Shown in pieces: positions 22,916 to 30,613 of a DNA stretch of 33,772 bases. Source of the DNA: CAYJAQ01 sp964368275 (lineage in GTDB: Bacteria > Bacillota_I > Bacilli_A > ML615J-28 > CAG-313); NCBI GenBank assembly GCA_964368275.1, contig CAYJAQ010000011.1:1-33772 (forward strand), read 5' to 3'. Made by a program: the position numbers and the translations under genes. Position 1 is the stretch's first letter; each line of letters opens with the position of its first letter. The notes under the pieces were generated by a model. It saw only the letters and a list, made by a program, of their open reading frames with translations, was not told where the DNA came from and made no database searches.

Positions 22916-24334
22916 ATGAGCAGCAAAACTGTACCATTTAATCAGGATGCTGAAGTATATGTATTAGGTAGTATTCTAATTGATAATAATATTATGAATG
23001 CTACTAGTGGTAAATTAAATGACACTGATTTTTACAATGAACAAAATCAATTCATTTATCGGGCGATGCTTAGTTTATTTAAAGAAAATGTCAAGATTGA
23101 ACCATTAACAGTACTAGAAGAAATGCGGCGTTTGGAACTTGCGCTAAAAGACGATCCGAAAGCTTACCTTTTAGAATTAGTTGATGCCGTTCCATCGACA
23201 GCTTCAGCTAGCCTTTATATTGACATTATTAAAGAAAAAGCCGTTGAACGAGAATTACTTAATAATATGTCAGAGCTATCGGAAAATATTTTAACAGGTA
23301 GTTTGGAGTTTAATCAAATACTTGATAAAGCGGAAGATAAGATTCAGAACATTATTAAAAAACGTCGTACTTCCGAGTTGCTAACTATTGAAAAGGCAGC
23401 GACCACTACCTATCAACAAATTGAGAGATATACTTCTGATAAATCCGATTTGCGCGGATTGTCAACTGGTTTTAAACGAGTTGATAAAGCAACACTCGGT
23501 TTTCAAAAAGGTGACTTAATAATTTTAGCTGCTAGACCTTCAGTTGGTAAATCAGCTTTAGCCCTTAACTTCGCCTTGAACATTTGTAAGCAAAAGAAGG
23601 ATGCCCATGTTGCTTTCTTCTCACTTGAAATGAGTATTGAACAATTGATGATGCGTTTGTTTAGTTATCAATCAAACATTCCAATGTCAAAAATTCAACG
23701 TGGTCAACTTGATCCAAAAGAACTTATCTTATTAGGTCATGCTCGCCAAGAATTAGTGAAGTATAATGTTTATTTTGATGAATCAAATGCTTCTGATATT
23801 TATGAAATTCGTTCAAAATGTCGTCAACTTAAACAAGTCGATAAACTAGATATTGTAATAATTGACTACTTACAGTTAATTACATCCAATAATAAAGGTA
23901 GTCGTCAAGAAGAAGTTGCGGCTATTTCACGGGCCTTAAAGATTCTTGCTAAAGAATTAGAAGTGCCAGTAATTGCCTTATCGCAGTTATCACGTTTAGT
24001 AGAAACACGTGAAGATAAAAAACCAGTATTATCTGACCTTCGTGAATCAGGTAGTATTGAACAAGATGCCGATATTGTTATGTTCCTATATCGTCCAGAG
24101 AAAAAGAAGGATGAAGAGAAGGAATATGAAGTACGTGCAAAAGTAGTAGATGCAGAAGGCGAACAAGATGATAATGGTGAGAAAGTTTTAGAGTTAATTA
24201 TTGCTAAGAACCGTCAAGGTTCATTACGCGATATCCAATTTACTTTCTTCCCAGATGAATGTCGCTTTAAAGAATCGAAATATACTGTACAAATACAAAA
24301 TATAAAAGTACCTAAAGATGGTACTAAAGAATAA
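22916..24334 (+). CDS. dnaB: Replicative DNA helicase DnaB (called DnaC in Bacillus)
   Basis: The hexameric fork helicase has an N-terminal DnaB domain (FNQDAEVYVLGSILID, VPSTASASLYIDII) and a RecA-like C-terminal domain. That domain carries Walker A ARPSVGKSAL, VAFFSLEMS, Walker B IVIIDYLQLI, ALSQLSR and DLRESGSIEQDAD. The length of 472 is typical. It follows rplI by 3 bases with only a weak GAG-rich ribosome binding site, so its translation is probably coupled to L9. An insertion of charged residues (KKKDEEKEYEV...EQDDNGEK) lies before the final strand. Confidence 0.96.
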   Translation: MSSKTVPFNQDAEVYVLGSILIDNNIMNATSGKLNDTDFYNEQNQFIYRAMLSLFKENVKIEPLTVLEEMRRLELALKDDPKAYLLELVDAVPSTASASLYIDIIKEKAVERELLNNMSELSENILTGSLEFNQILDKAEDKIQNIIKKRRTSELLTIEKAATTTYQQIERYTSDKSDLRGLSTGFKRVDKATLGFQKGDLIILAARPSVGKSALALNFALNICKQKKDAHVAFFSLEMSIEQLMMRLFSYQSNIPMSKIQRGQLDPKELILLGHARQELVKYNVYFDESNASDIYEIRSKCRQLKQVDKLDIVIIDYLQLITSNNKGSRQEEVAAISRALKILAKELEVPVIALSQLSRLVETREDKKPVLSDLRESGSIEQDADIVMFLYRPEKKKDEEKEYEVRAKVVDAEGEQDDNGEKVLELIIAKNRQGSLRDIQFTFFPDECRFKESKYTVQIQNIKVPKDGTKE

Positions 24335-24348
24335 TTGGAGCAAAATGC

Positions 24349-25416
24349 ATGAAAGACAGATTAGAAGTAATTGAAGGGCGTTATAATCAAATTAATGAGA
24401 TGCTTAGTTCAGAAGCTATTATGACTGATATTAAGAAGATTACAGAACTTAGTAAAGAGCAGCGCTCAATTGAAAAAATTGTACTTAAGTATCATGAACT
24501 TTTAAAAACTGAAAGTACAATTGAAGAGCTAAAAGAATTAATTCATGATAATGACGCAGAAATTCGTGATATGGCGGAAACGGAGCTTGAAGAAAACCAT
24601 CAAGCACTAGAACGTATTACTGAAGAATTAAAAATATTATTAATACCGAAAGATCCTAATGATGATAAAAATATTATCATGGAAATTAGGGGTGCTGCAG
24701 GTGGTGACGAAGCAAATATCTTTGCTGGTGACTTATTTAGAATGTATTCACGTTTCGCTGAAACAAGAGGTTGGAAAGTTGAAGTAATGGATGCTCAAGT
24801 ATCAGAAGCTGGTGGCTTTAGTGAAATTAGTGTAATGATTACGGGCGATTCCGTTTATTCACTTTTGAAATATGAATCTGGTTCACACCGTGTTCAAAGA
24901 GTACCTAGTACCGAGTCACAAGGCCGTATCCATACATCAACAGCGACAGTACTTGTTATGCCAGAGGCTGATGAATTGGAAGTAAATCTTGATATGCAAG
25001 ATGTTAGAGTAGATATTTTCTGCTCATCTGGCCCAGGTGGTCAAAGTGTGAATACCACTAAATCAGCAATTCGTGTTACGCATATTCCTACGGGTATTGT
25101 TGTTTCTTGCCAAGACGGTAAGAGTCAACATGAGAATAAAGCAAATGCCTTAAAGGTTTTACAAGCACGTTTATACGATCATATGCTTCAAGAAAAACAA
25201 GAAGCAGAAGGTGCGGAACGATTGTCAAAAGTTGGTAGAGGAGATCGTAGCGAGAAAATTAGAACTTACAACTATCCTCAAAATCGGGTAACTGATCATC
25301 GCATTGGTTTTACCATTCAACAATTAGATCGTGTTATGGAAGGAAAATTAGATTCTGTAATTGATGCTTTAATTGAGTTTGAACAAAAGCGCGCTTTAAG
25401 TGTTGATGAAGAATAA
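24349..25416 (+). CDS. prfA: Peptide chain release factor 1
   Basis: RF1 reads UAA and UAG. The catalytic GGQ is at 230-232 (SSGPGGQSVNTT). The stop-codon recognition P-x-T is P186-S-T188 in RVPSTESQGRIHTS, the RF1 and not the RF2 version. The 355-residue length is normal. The gene lies 14 bases behind dnaB and ends at a terminator. The heavy use of TAA and TAG in this window means nearly all genes here depend on it. Confidence 0.96.
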   Translation: MKDRLEVIEGRYNQINEMLSSEAIMTDIKKITELSKEQRSIEKIVLKYHELLKTESTIEELKELIHDNDAEIRDMAETELEENHQALERITEELKILLIPKDPNDDKNIIMEIRGAAGGDEANIFAGDLFRMYSRFAETRGWKVEVMDAQVSEAGGFSEISVMITGDSVYSLLKYESGSHRVQRVPSTESQGRIHTSTATVLVMPEADELEVNLDMQDVRVDIFCSSGPGGQSVNTTKSAIRVTHIPTGIVVSCQDGKSQHENKANALKVLQARLYDHMLQEKQEAEGAERLSKVGRGDRSEKIRTYNYPQNRVTDHRIGFTIQQLDRVMEGKLDSVIDALIEFEQKRALSVDEE

Positions 25417-25425
25417 TCAAATAAT

Positions 25426-25455
25426 GAACGAGTATCTTATTGCTCGTTCTTTTTT
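25426..25455 (+). terminator. Terminator after prfA
   Basis: GAACGAG (25426-25432) and CTCGTTC (25443-25449), a 10-base loop, then six Ts. Confidence 0.85.
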
Positions 25456-25487
25456 AATTACTTAAGACATAGTTTATATTGATGTGT

Positions 25488-26570
25488 ATGATGATAATAA
25501 AAATGAATGCAATTATTAATAATGTAAAAACTATTAGCAATTATACTAAAAAAGGTATTATGGCAGTAGTTAAAAGTGATGCATATGGTCTCGGTGCAAG
25601 TCAGATCATTAAATGCTTACAAAAGGCAAATGTTGACTTTTATGTGTTTAATCGATATAGTGAATACCAAAAAGTAGAAAAGCTAGTTAGCAAAAATCGG
25701 GTGCTAATTTTGGAGAGCTTATCTTCAACCATAATTGAAAAAATACCATCCAATGTGCGTGTAAGCGTAAATTCATTAAATGATGCGTATAACTTATCAA
25801 AAGTAAAAACCCCCCATTACATCCATTTGCAAATTGATACAGGCATGAATCGTTTAGGAATTCGCACAATAGAAGAAGCAAAAACAATTATTAGATTATT
25901 AAAGAATAATAGCTCATTAGTTATTGAAGGTATATATACTCACTATGCCCAAAAAGATAATATTTATCAACAAAATAGATTCTTGCCATATATATACCTC
26001 TATGAATTTTCTATTATTCATGCAACAGCCACTTCAACGCTTACACAGCCTTTAATTGGCAATTATGTTAGAATTGGTATGGCACTATATGGGTTTGTGA
26101 GTGAACTTAATTTAGACCAAGCAGTTTCAGTTGTCACTAGGCTAGAAAACCTAATAAATATACCAGCAAGATCAGCAGTGGGGTATGAAGGAAAATATTT
26201 AGCTAGTAATAATGAAATAATTGGAGTATTACCACTGGGATATTATGAAGGAATTAGCGAAGGTCATATATATAACAAGTCTGAAAAATTACCGATTATT
26301 GGTAAAATATGTATGAATCATACGTTTGTAAAACTAGATAATAAAATAAATAAAGGAACTTTGTTGAAAGTTTTTCCAAAACGTGATAGAATAGATAACA
26401 GAGAAAATAATGTTTATCGCGATTTAGTTGCCTTAAGTCATATATATAAAATTTATCTAACGGAGTATTCAAATGACAATTCAAGTTTATTTAAAACAAC
26501 AAACAAAAAGAGCATTAAAATTAGGAAAGGAAGAATCAGCTGTCAAAATATTGATTCTGGAATTATCTAA
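25488..26570 (+). CDS. alr: Alanine racemase, with a C-terminal tail read into prmC
   Basis: A PLP enzyme making D-alanine for peptidoglycan. Seen are the PLP lysine in AVVKSDAYGLG, QIDTGMNRLG, GNYVRIGMALYGF, the catalytic tyrosine segment LPLGYYEGISEG, and GKICMNHTFV. The domain should end near IYKIYLTEYSN, but the frame runs on for about 35 basic residues through the first 98 bases of prmC. The start is uncertain: candidates are a TTG at 25479 and ATGs at 25482, 25488, 25491 and 25503, all without a Shine-Dalgarno. TATATT at 25475-25480 would start transcription near the ATG at 25488, so the mRNA may be leaderless. The gene sits between prfA and prmC, which are usually adjacent. Confidence 0.82.
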   Translation: MMIIKMNAIINNVKTISNYTKKGIMAVVKSDAYGLGASQIIKCLQKANVDFYVFNRYSEYQKVEKLVSKNRVLILESLSSTIIEKIPSNVRVSVNSLNDAYNLSKVKTPHYIHLQIDTGMNRLGIRTIEEAKTIIRLLKNNSSLVIEGIYTHYAQKDNIYQQNRFLPYIYLYEFSIIHATATSTLTQPLIGNYVRIGMALYGFVSELNLDQAVSVVTRLENLINIPARSAVGYEGKYLASNNEIIGVLPLGYYEGISEGHIYNKSEKLPIIGKICMNHTFVKLDNKINKGTLLKVFPKRDRIDNRENNVYRDLVALSHIYKIYLTEYSNDNSSLFKTTNKKSIKIRKGRISCQNIDSGII

Positions 26571-27321
26571 ATTAAGTGGTGCAGAATTTTTAAATTACTT
26601 ATCTACTGAATTAGACGAAAAGACAAAAGCAGTCTTTGATCAGGCAATTGATCAATATTTAATTGAAAATCACCCTGTTCAATATATCGTAGGATATACT
26701 TATTTTTATGGATATAAGATGGAAGTAAATGATAATGTACTTATCCCCCGCCGTGAAACGGAAGAACTAGTTGGTTATGTACTGGCGACTTATGATGAAC
26801 TTTTTGATGGTAAAAAGGTAAAAGCGGTAGATGTTGGGACAGGGTCAGGCAATATTGCCATAGCGATAAAGTGTGAAGAACCCAATATAGATATGTATGC
26901 AACTGATATATCACAAGAGGCAATTAATGTTGCTAAACGAAATGCCAAAAATAATAATGTAGAAATTAGTTTTATGGTTGGTGATATGCTAAAACCATTA
27001 ATAGATAATAATTTAAAATTTGATTTATTAGTTTCTAATCCCCCTTATATTCCTGATAAAGAATATGTTGAAAATATTGTTAAAGACAATGAACCGCATA
27101 TTGCCTTATTTGGTGGAACTGAAGGTATGAACTTTTATGAAGAGATTTTATCGGGGGCTAGTAAGATATTAAATAGACCAGCAGCCATTTTATTTGAGCA
27201 TAGTTATAATAAAAAAGCAGAAATGATTAATCTATCAAACAAATATTTTCCTGACTCTGAGGTAGAAGTAATTAAAGATTTACAAGGAAAAGATCGATTT
27301 ACCATAATAAAAGTAAAATAA
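26473..27321 (+). CDS. prmC: Release factor glutamine methyltransferase
   Basis: It methylates the GGQ glutamine of release factors using SAM. Evidence is the N-terminal helical domain, HPVQYIVGYTYFYGYKMEVNDNVLIPRRETEELV, the SAM motif VDVGTGSGNIAIA, and the catalytic NPPY at 189-192 (SNPPYIP). The 282-residue length is typical. The ATG lies inside the 3' end of the alr frame, with CGGAG upstream. Its usual neighbour is prfA, one gene upstream here. Confidence 0.95.
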   Translation: MTIQVYLKQQTKRALKLGKEESAVKILILELSKLSGAEFLNYLSTELDEKTKAVFDQAIDQYLIENHPVQYIVGYTYFYGYKMEVNDNVLIPRRETEELVGYVLATYDELFDGKKVKAVDVGTGSGNIAIAIKCEEPNIDMYATDISQEAINVAKRNAKNNNVEISFMVGDMLKPLIDNNLKFDLLVSNPPYIPDKEYVENIVKDNEPHIALFGGTEGMNFYEEILSGASKILNRPAAILFEHSYNKKAEMINLSNKYFPDSEVEVIKDLQGKDRFTIIKVK

Positions 27322-27337
27322 TCAGAAAGGAGACACT

Positions 27338-28090
27338 ATGAAATTATTATTATCTTTCATTTTGGCATTTACACTAACTGGTGTTGCTACCCAAGAAGAA
27401 GAGAAGTTTTTGATTAATTGTAAAGAAAACTATGATTATTATCAAGTGCTAATAGATGATGAACTTGATAAAGGCGACATCACAATTGTCTTAGGTAGTA
27501 ATAGTGATCAACTTTCGCTTAGTGTCTTTTTCTATTGTAATAAAGAGAATCATAGTATTAAGATAATCGGCACGGATTTTACAAAAACATATTCACCAGC
27601 AAATAGTATAGTTGAGCATTACCAAATTATAGTTGACCATAGTCAAGATTTAATTATTGATGTTTCCTTTCGAGATACATTATATAAAGAATATAACGTA
27701 ATAATCCCTGAAAATATTACTACTTTTAAGCAAAGCGCAGTCGTTGGTATTGGTAAGGATAACTTTCCATCACCAATTAAAAATATCAATTTAGCACAAC
27801 TAATGAAACAATTACTAATAGTATTTGCGATACTTGCTGCTGGTTTTGGTATTGCGATAATAGTTGTGGTTAAAACAAGAAAGGGTCGCTTCAATCCTAA
27901 TTATCAAAATGCAGGACCTAATCCATTTGAACAACCAAAACAAGATGTGATTGATGTCGAATATGAGCATGTACCGAACAAGACTAAACAAGAGTTAATG
28001 GATGAATTATTTGAACAATACAAAAAAGGAATTATTAGCGAACAGGAATTAAACGAGCGTTTGCGTAGTTTATGGTGGACTGATGATTAA
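27338..28090 (+). CDS. Single-pass membrane protein with a SHOCT-like C-terminus, function unknown
   Basis: A signal peptide (about 1-18) is followed by an extracellular domain of about 140 residues rich in beta strands. A membrane helix lies at about 159-178, then a basic stop KTRKGR and a cytoplasmic linker. Residues 215-243 (TKQELMDELFEQYKKGIISEQELNERLRSL) have the SHOCT pattern, a short helical pair common at protein ends. The GAAAGGAG site is clear. It ends overlapping tsaC by 8 bases. The family was not recognised; the genomic position between prmC and tsaC suggests only co-expression. Confidence 0.72.
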   Translation: MKLLLSFILAFTLTGVATQEEEKFLINCKENYDYYQVLIDDELDKGDITIVLGSNSDQLSLSVFFYCNKENHSIKIIGTDFTKTYSPANSIVEHYQIIVDHSQDLIIDVSFRDTLYKEYNVIIPENITTFKQSAVVGIGKDNFPSPIKNINLAQLMKQLLIVFAILAAGFGIAIIVVVKTRKGRFNPNYQNAGPNPFEQPKQDVIDVEYEHVPNKTKQELMDELFEQYKKGIISEQELNERLRSLWWTDD

Positions 28091-28670
28091 AATTACATTA
28101 GCTGAATTTTTAAAAATTCCCGTTAACTGCTTTAAAGGTAAAATAATCTGTTTTCCAACGGACACAGTATATGGTGTAGGTGCTATGATTAATGACGAAT
28201 CTGCTATAAGTAAGATATACACAATGAAGCATCGACCAGTTAATAAACCCCTAGCAGTTCTTGCATGTGATGCTGAAACTATACTGCCATATGTTGATAT
28301 TACCAATGATTTGACTTGTGAATTAATGAGTTATTGGCCAGGAGCTTTGACAATAATCTTTAAGAAAAAGCCTGAACATTATAATTTATTGAGCACGACA
28401 TTACCAACAATTGGTTTTCGTATTCCTAATTCAATCATTGCCCTAACTATCTTAAGAAGATTAGGACCACTTGCAACTACTAGTGTTAACATTTCGAGCG
28501 AAACTCCACTTAATTGTGTTGAAGATATTGAAGGACACTTTTCTGAAGATATCGATTATTTAGTAACCGATACAGAACAGTTATCTAATTGTTCGTCAAC
28601 TGTAGTTGATGCTACTACATCAGTATTAAAAGTTATTCGACAAGGTGATATTATAATAAAAAATGTATAA
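28083..28670 (+). CDS. tsaC: Threonylcarbamoyl-AMP synthase (Sua5/YrdC)
   Basis: It makes threonylcarbamoyl-AMP for the t6A37 modification of ANN-reading tRNAs. Motifs are FPTDTVYGVGA, KHRPVNKPLAVL, YWPGALTIIFK, TIGFRIPN and TTSVNISSE. At 195 residues it is the single-domain TsaC type without the Sua5 extension. It overlaps the upstream membrane-protein gene by 8 bases. Its end carries the sigma-F-like sequence at 28623-28652. Confidence 0.92.
   Translation: MIKITLAEFLKIPVNCFKGKIICFPTDTVYGVGAMINDESAISKIYTMKHRPVNKPLAVLACDAETILPYVDITNDLTCELMSYWPGALTIIFKKKPEHYNLLSTTLPTIGFRIPNSIIALTILRRLGPLATTSVNISSETPLNCVEDIEGHFSEDIDYLVTDTEQLSNCSSTVVDATTSVLKVIRQGDIIIKNV
28623..28652 (+). promoter_or_regulatory. 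Candidate forespore (sigma-F-like) promoter of spoIIR
   Basis: GTATT (28623-28627), 16 bases, then GGTGATATT (28644-28652), which fits the sigma-F pattern GyATA and GGnnAnAnT with one mismatch in the -35. It lies in the end of tsaC, about 60-90 bases before spoIIR. The bases also encode a conserved peptide, so chance is possible. Confidence 0.35.
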
Positions 28671-28676
28671 TTTTCC

Positions 28677-28712
28677 AAACATTACCAAAAATATCTTTGG
28701 TGGTGTTTTTTT
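28677..28712 (+). terminator. Terminator of tsaC that contains the spoIIR ribosome binding site
   Basis: Bases 28677-28689 pair with 28696-28708 in a 13-bp stem (two T-G wobbles) with loop AATATC, followed by a 7-T run that ends directly at the spoIIR ATG. The Shine-Dalgarno GGTGGTG (28699-28705) is entirely within the 3' arm. Confidence 0.8.
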
Positions 28713-29213
28713 ATGAAAAAAATAAAAAGAGATTTTATTATAGTTATCATATCATTTTTGATTGCTTTGATTAGTTTAACAGGCTGTGCTCATCCAAATA
28801 GCAATTATCCCAGAGTAAGAGTATTAGCTAATTCAGATGAAGTATATGATCAACAAATGAAACTAACAGTTAAGGAAGAATTACTAAATATCTTAAAGGA
28901 ATTGAAATCGAGTAATATTGATCAAACAGTAGTTAATGCTATTCAAGAAAGACTGAATAGTCGAGAATTCAGTTATCCGATTGTAGTAGCATACCGGGAT
29001 GAAACTTTCCCAGCTAAAGCACTTAATGGTGAATTTCTACCATCTGGCACATATCCGACGTTAGTTGTTACAATAGGTGCTGGAGAGGGGACTAACTGGT
29101 GGAGTATTCTCTATCCTGAATACTTTGGTATTAGTTATGAAGAAAGTGATAATGTTGAATATCGTAGTTATTTTTACGATAATTTTATTAACAAATTTAC
29201 TAAAAAGTTGTAA
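28713..29213 (+). CDS. spoIIR: Stage II sporulation protein R
   Basis: SpoIIR is made in the forespore and secreted to activate the SpoIIGA protease, which matures sigma-E in the mother cell. Signatures are RVLANSD at 36-42 followed by the DQQMKLTVKEELL helix, then TFPAKALNGEFLPSGTYPTLVVTIGAGEGTNWW ending at residue 130, then LYPEYF. An N-terminal hydrophobic segment ends LTGC, a lipobox-like site with Cys25. At 166 residues it is shorter than Bacillus SpoIIR. It keeps the prfA-prmC-tsaC neighbourhood known from Bacillus. Confidence 0.9.
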   Translation: MKKIKRDFIIVIISFLIALISLTGCAHPNSNYPRVRVLANSDEVYDQQMKLTVKEELLNILKELKSSNIDQTVVNAIQERLNSREFSYPIVVAYRDETFPAKALNGEFLPSGTYPTLVVTIGAGEGTNWWSILYPEYFGISYEESDNVEYRSYFYDNFINKFTKKL

Positions 29214-29236
29214 TTTACGTACCATTATGATATAAT
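29208..29236 (+). promoter_or_regulatory. sigma-A promoter of aqpZ
   Basis: TTGTAA (29208-29213, overlapping the spoIIR stop), 17 bases, TATAAT (29231-29236) with an extended TGa. Confidence 0.8.
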
Positions 29237-29264
29237 TATCCTGCATAAGAAAGGAGAATAAATT

Positions 29265-29936
29265 ATGTTTAGTTTAGAAAATTTAAAGAAGTACATTGCA
29301 GAATTTATTGGAACATTAGTATTAGTAGTTTTTGGCTGTGGAACAGCAGTAGCTGTTGGTTGTAATGCAGCATTAGGCAGTGGTTATGTGCTTACAGCTT
29401 TAGCATTCGGTCTAGTAATCGTAGCAATGGCTTATTGCATTGGTAACATTTCTGGTTGTCATATTAATCCAGCTGTTTCAATTGCAATGTTAATCAATAA
29501 AAAAATAACAGTAGCACAATTTTTCGGTTATGTTTTATTCCAAGTTTTAGGCGGTATCGCTGGTGCTGCTATCCTATTATTAATCTTTGGAAAAGACAAT
29601 GGTTTCGGTGCTAACGGCTTATTTGAAGGTGACATTTTAAAGAGCTTAGTAATTGAAATTATTTTAACATTTGTTTTTGTATTAACAATTGTTGGTGTAA
29701 CTAGTAAATCAGAGAATAGTGCTGTAACTGGTATTGTTATCGGTTTATCATTAACACTTGTTCATATTTTAGGTATTGCATTAACTGGTACATCAGTTAA
29801 CCCAGCAAGAAGTTTTGGTCCAGCATTGTTTGCGGGCGGAGACGCATTAAAGAACGTTTGGGTATTCATCGTTGCTCCACTAATTGGTGGAAGTTTAGCA
29901 GCTGTTGTATATCGTTTATTAGATAAGAAGAACTAA
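29265..29936 (+). CDS. aqpZ: Aquaporin (AqpZ type)
   Basis: A six-helix MIP channel of 223 residues with both NPA loops: SGCHINPAVS and GTSVNPARSFGPA. The residue after NPAR is Ser rather than the Asp seen in glycerol facilitators, and the loops match water-selective AqpZ. It conducts water across the cytoplasmic membrane. It is transcribed alone from its own promoter, with GAAAGGAG and then a strong terminator. Confidence 0.93.
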   Translation: MFSLENLKKYIAEFIGTLVLVVFGCGTAVAVGCNAALGSGYVLTALAFGLVIVAMAYCIGNISGCHINPAVSIAMLINKKITVAQFFGYVLFQVLGGIAGAAILLLIFGKDNGFGANGLFEGDILKSLVIEIILTFVFVLTIVGVTSKSENSAVTGIVIGLSLTLVHILGIALTGTSVNPARSFGPALFAGGDALKNVWVFIVAPLIGGSLAAVVYRLLDKKN

Positions 29937-29938
29937 TA

Positions 29939-29974
29939 AAAAAGAGTCAAAGGCAATTGAGCCTTTGCTCTTTT
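29939..29974 (+). terminator. Terminator after aqpZ
   Basis: AAAAGAG plus CAAAGGC pair with GCCTTTG plus CTCTTTT, with one bulged T at 29947 and a 6-base loop. Confidence 0.88.
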
Positions 29975-30026
29975 ACTTTCTAGGCACCTTTAAGCACTTT
30001 TTCCCATAGTATAAAGAGGGTACTAA

Positions 30027-30479
30027 ATGGAGATAAAACATTATAATGAAGAGAATAAAAAAGATATTGAAACCTTTTTAAATAGAATAACGTTAATTAA
30101 CAATATAAATCAAGATGTAATAAACAATGCTTGCATTATATGGCGTTCAGGCGAAGTCGATGCCATTCTTTCTTATGAAGTATTTTCAGCATACGGCTTG
30201 ATTAGATATTTCATTTTTCATCGGCATGTAACATTTGATGAAATTGTAAGTTTATTTACAGAAGTGGTTGATTTTGCAAGCAGCAACAATATTGAGTATT
30301 TGATTACTATTGTTGAGAAGGAAGAACTTGCGAAAATATTTGAAAAATTAGGATTTATCAGTTTATCACCTGATGAATTATATTTTGATGAAATATCACT
30401 CAATAATAAATATCCAAATGCATCAGCAATGATTTATAAAATTGTCAAAAAGCCCCAAACATTAGAACTACAATCATAA
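30027..30479 (+). CDS. GNAT-like acetyltransferase fold protein, degenerate
   Basis: The pattern is GNAT-like: a central strand AYGLIRYFIFHRHVTF leading into a helix (DEIVSLFTEVVDFASSNNI), a strand LITIVE, and ELAKIFEKLGFISLSP at the acetyl-CoA end. The usual Q/R-x-x-G-x-G/A pyrophosphate loop between the strand and the helix is missing (HRHVTF instead), so acetyl-CoA binding is doubtful. The 150-residue length is normal. GAGGG lies upstream of the ATG and a terminator follows. Target unknown. Confidence 0.6.
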   Translation: MEIKHYNEENKKDIETFLNRITLINNINQDVINNACIIWRSGEVDAILSYEVFSAYGLIRYFIFHRHVTFDEIVSLFTEVVDFASSNNIEYLITIVEKEELAKIFEKLGFISLSPDELYFDEISLNNKYPNASAMIYKIVKKPQTLELQS

Positions 30480-30491
30480 GAAAAGGGAGCA

Positions 30492-30520
30492 AAAGAGAGT
30501 GCAAAACAGTCACTCTTTTT
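30492..30520 (+). terminator. Terminator after the GNAT-like gene
   Basis: AAAGAGAGTG (30492-30501) and CACTCTTTTT (30511-30520) with one G-T pair and a 9-base loop; the 3' arm supplies the U-run. Confidence 0.85.
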
Positions 30521-30559
30521 ATTTTCTAAATATTAATAGCGGTTTCACATAGAAGATAT

Positions 30560-30588
30560 TTGACATTTTGTGCAAAAAAGAGTATAAT
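30560..30588 (+). promoter_or_regulatory. sigma-A promoter of typA
   Basis: TTGACA (30560-30565), 17 bases, TATAAT (30583-30588), full consensus. Confidence 0.9.
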
Positions 30589-30613
30589 TTACCAGTAAAG
30601 AAGGAAGTAAACT

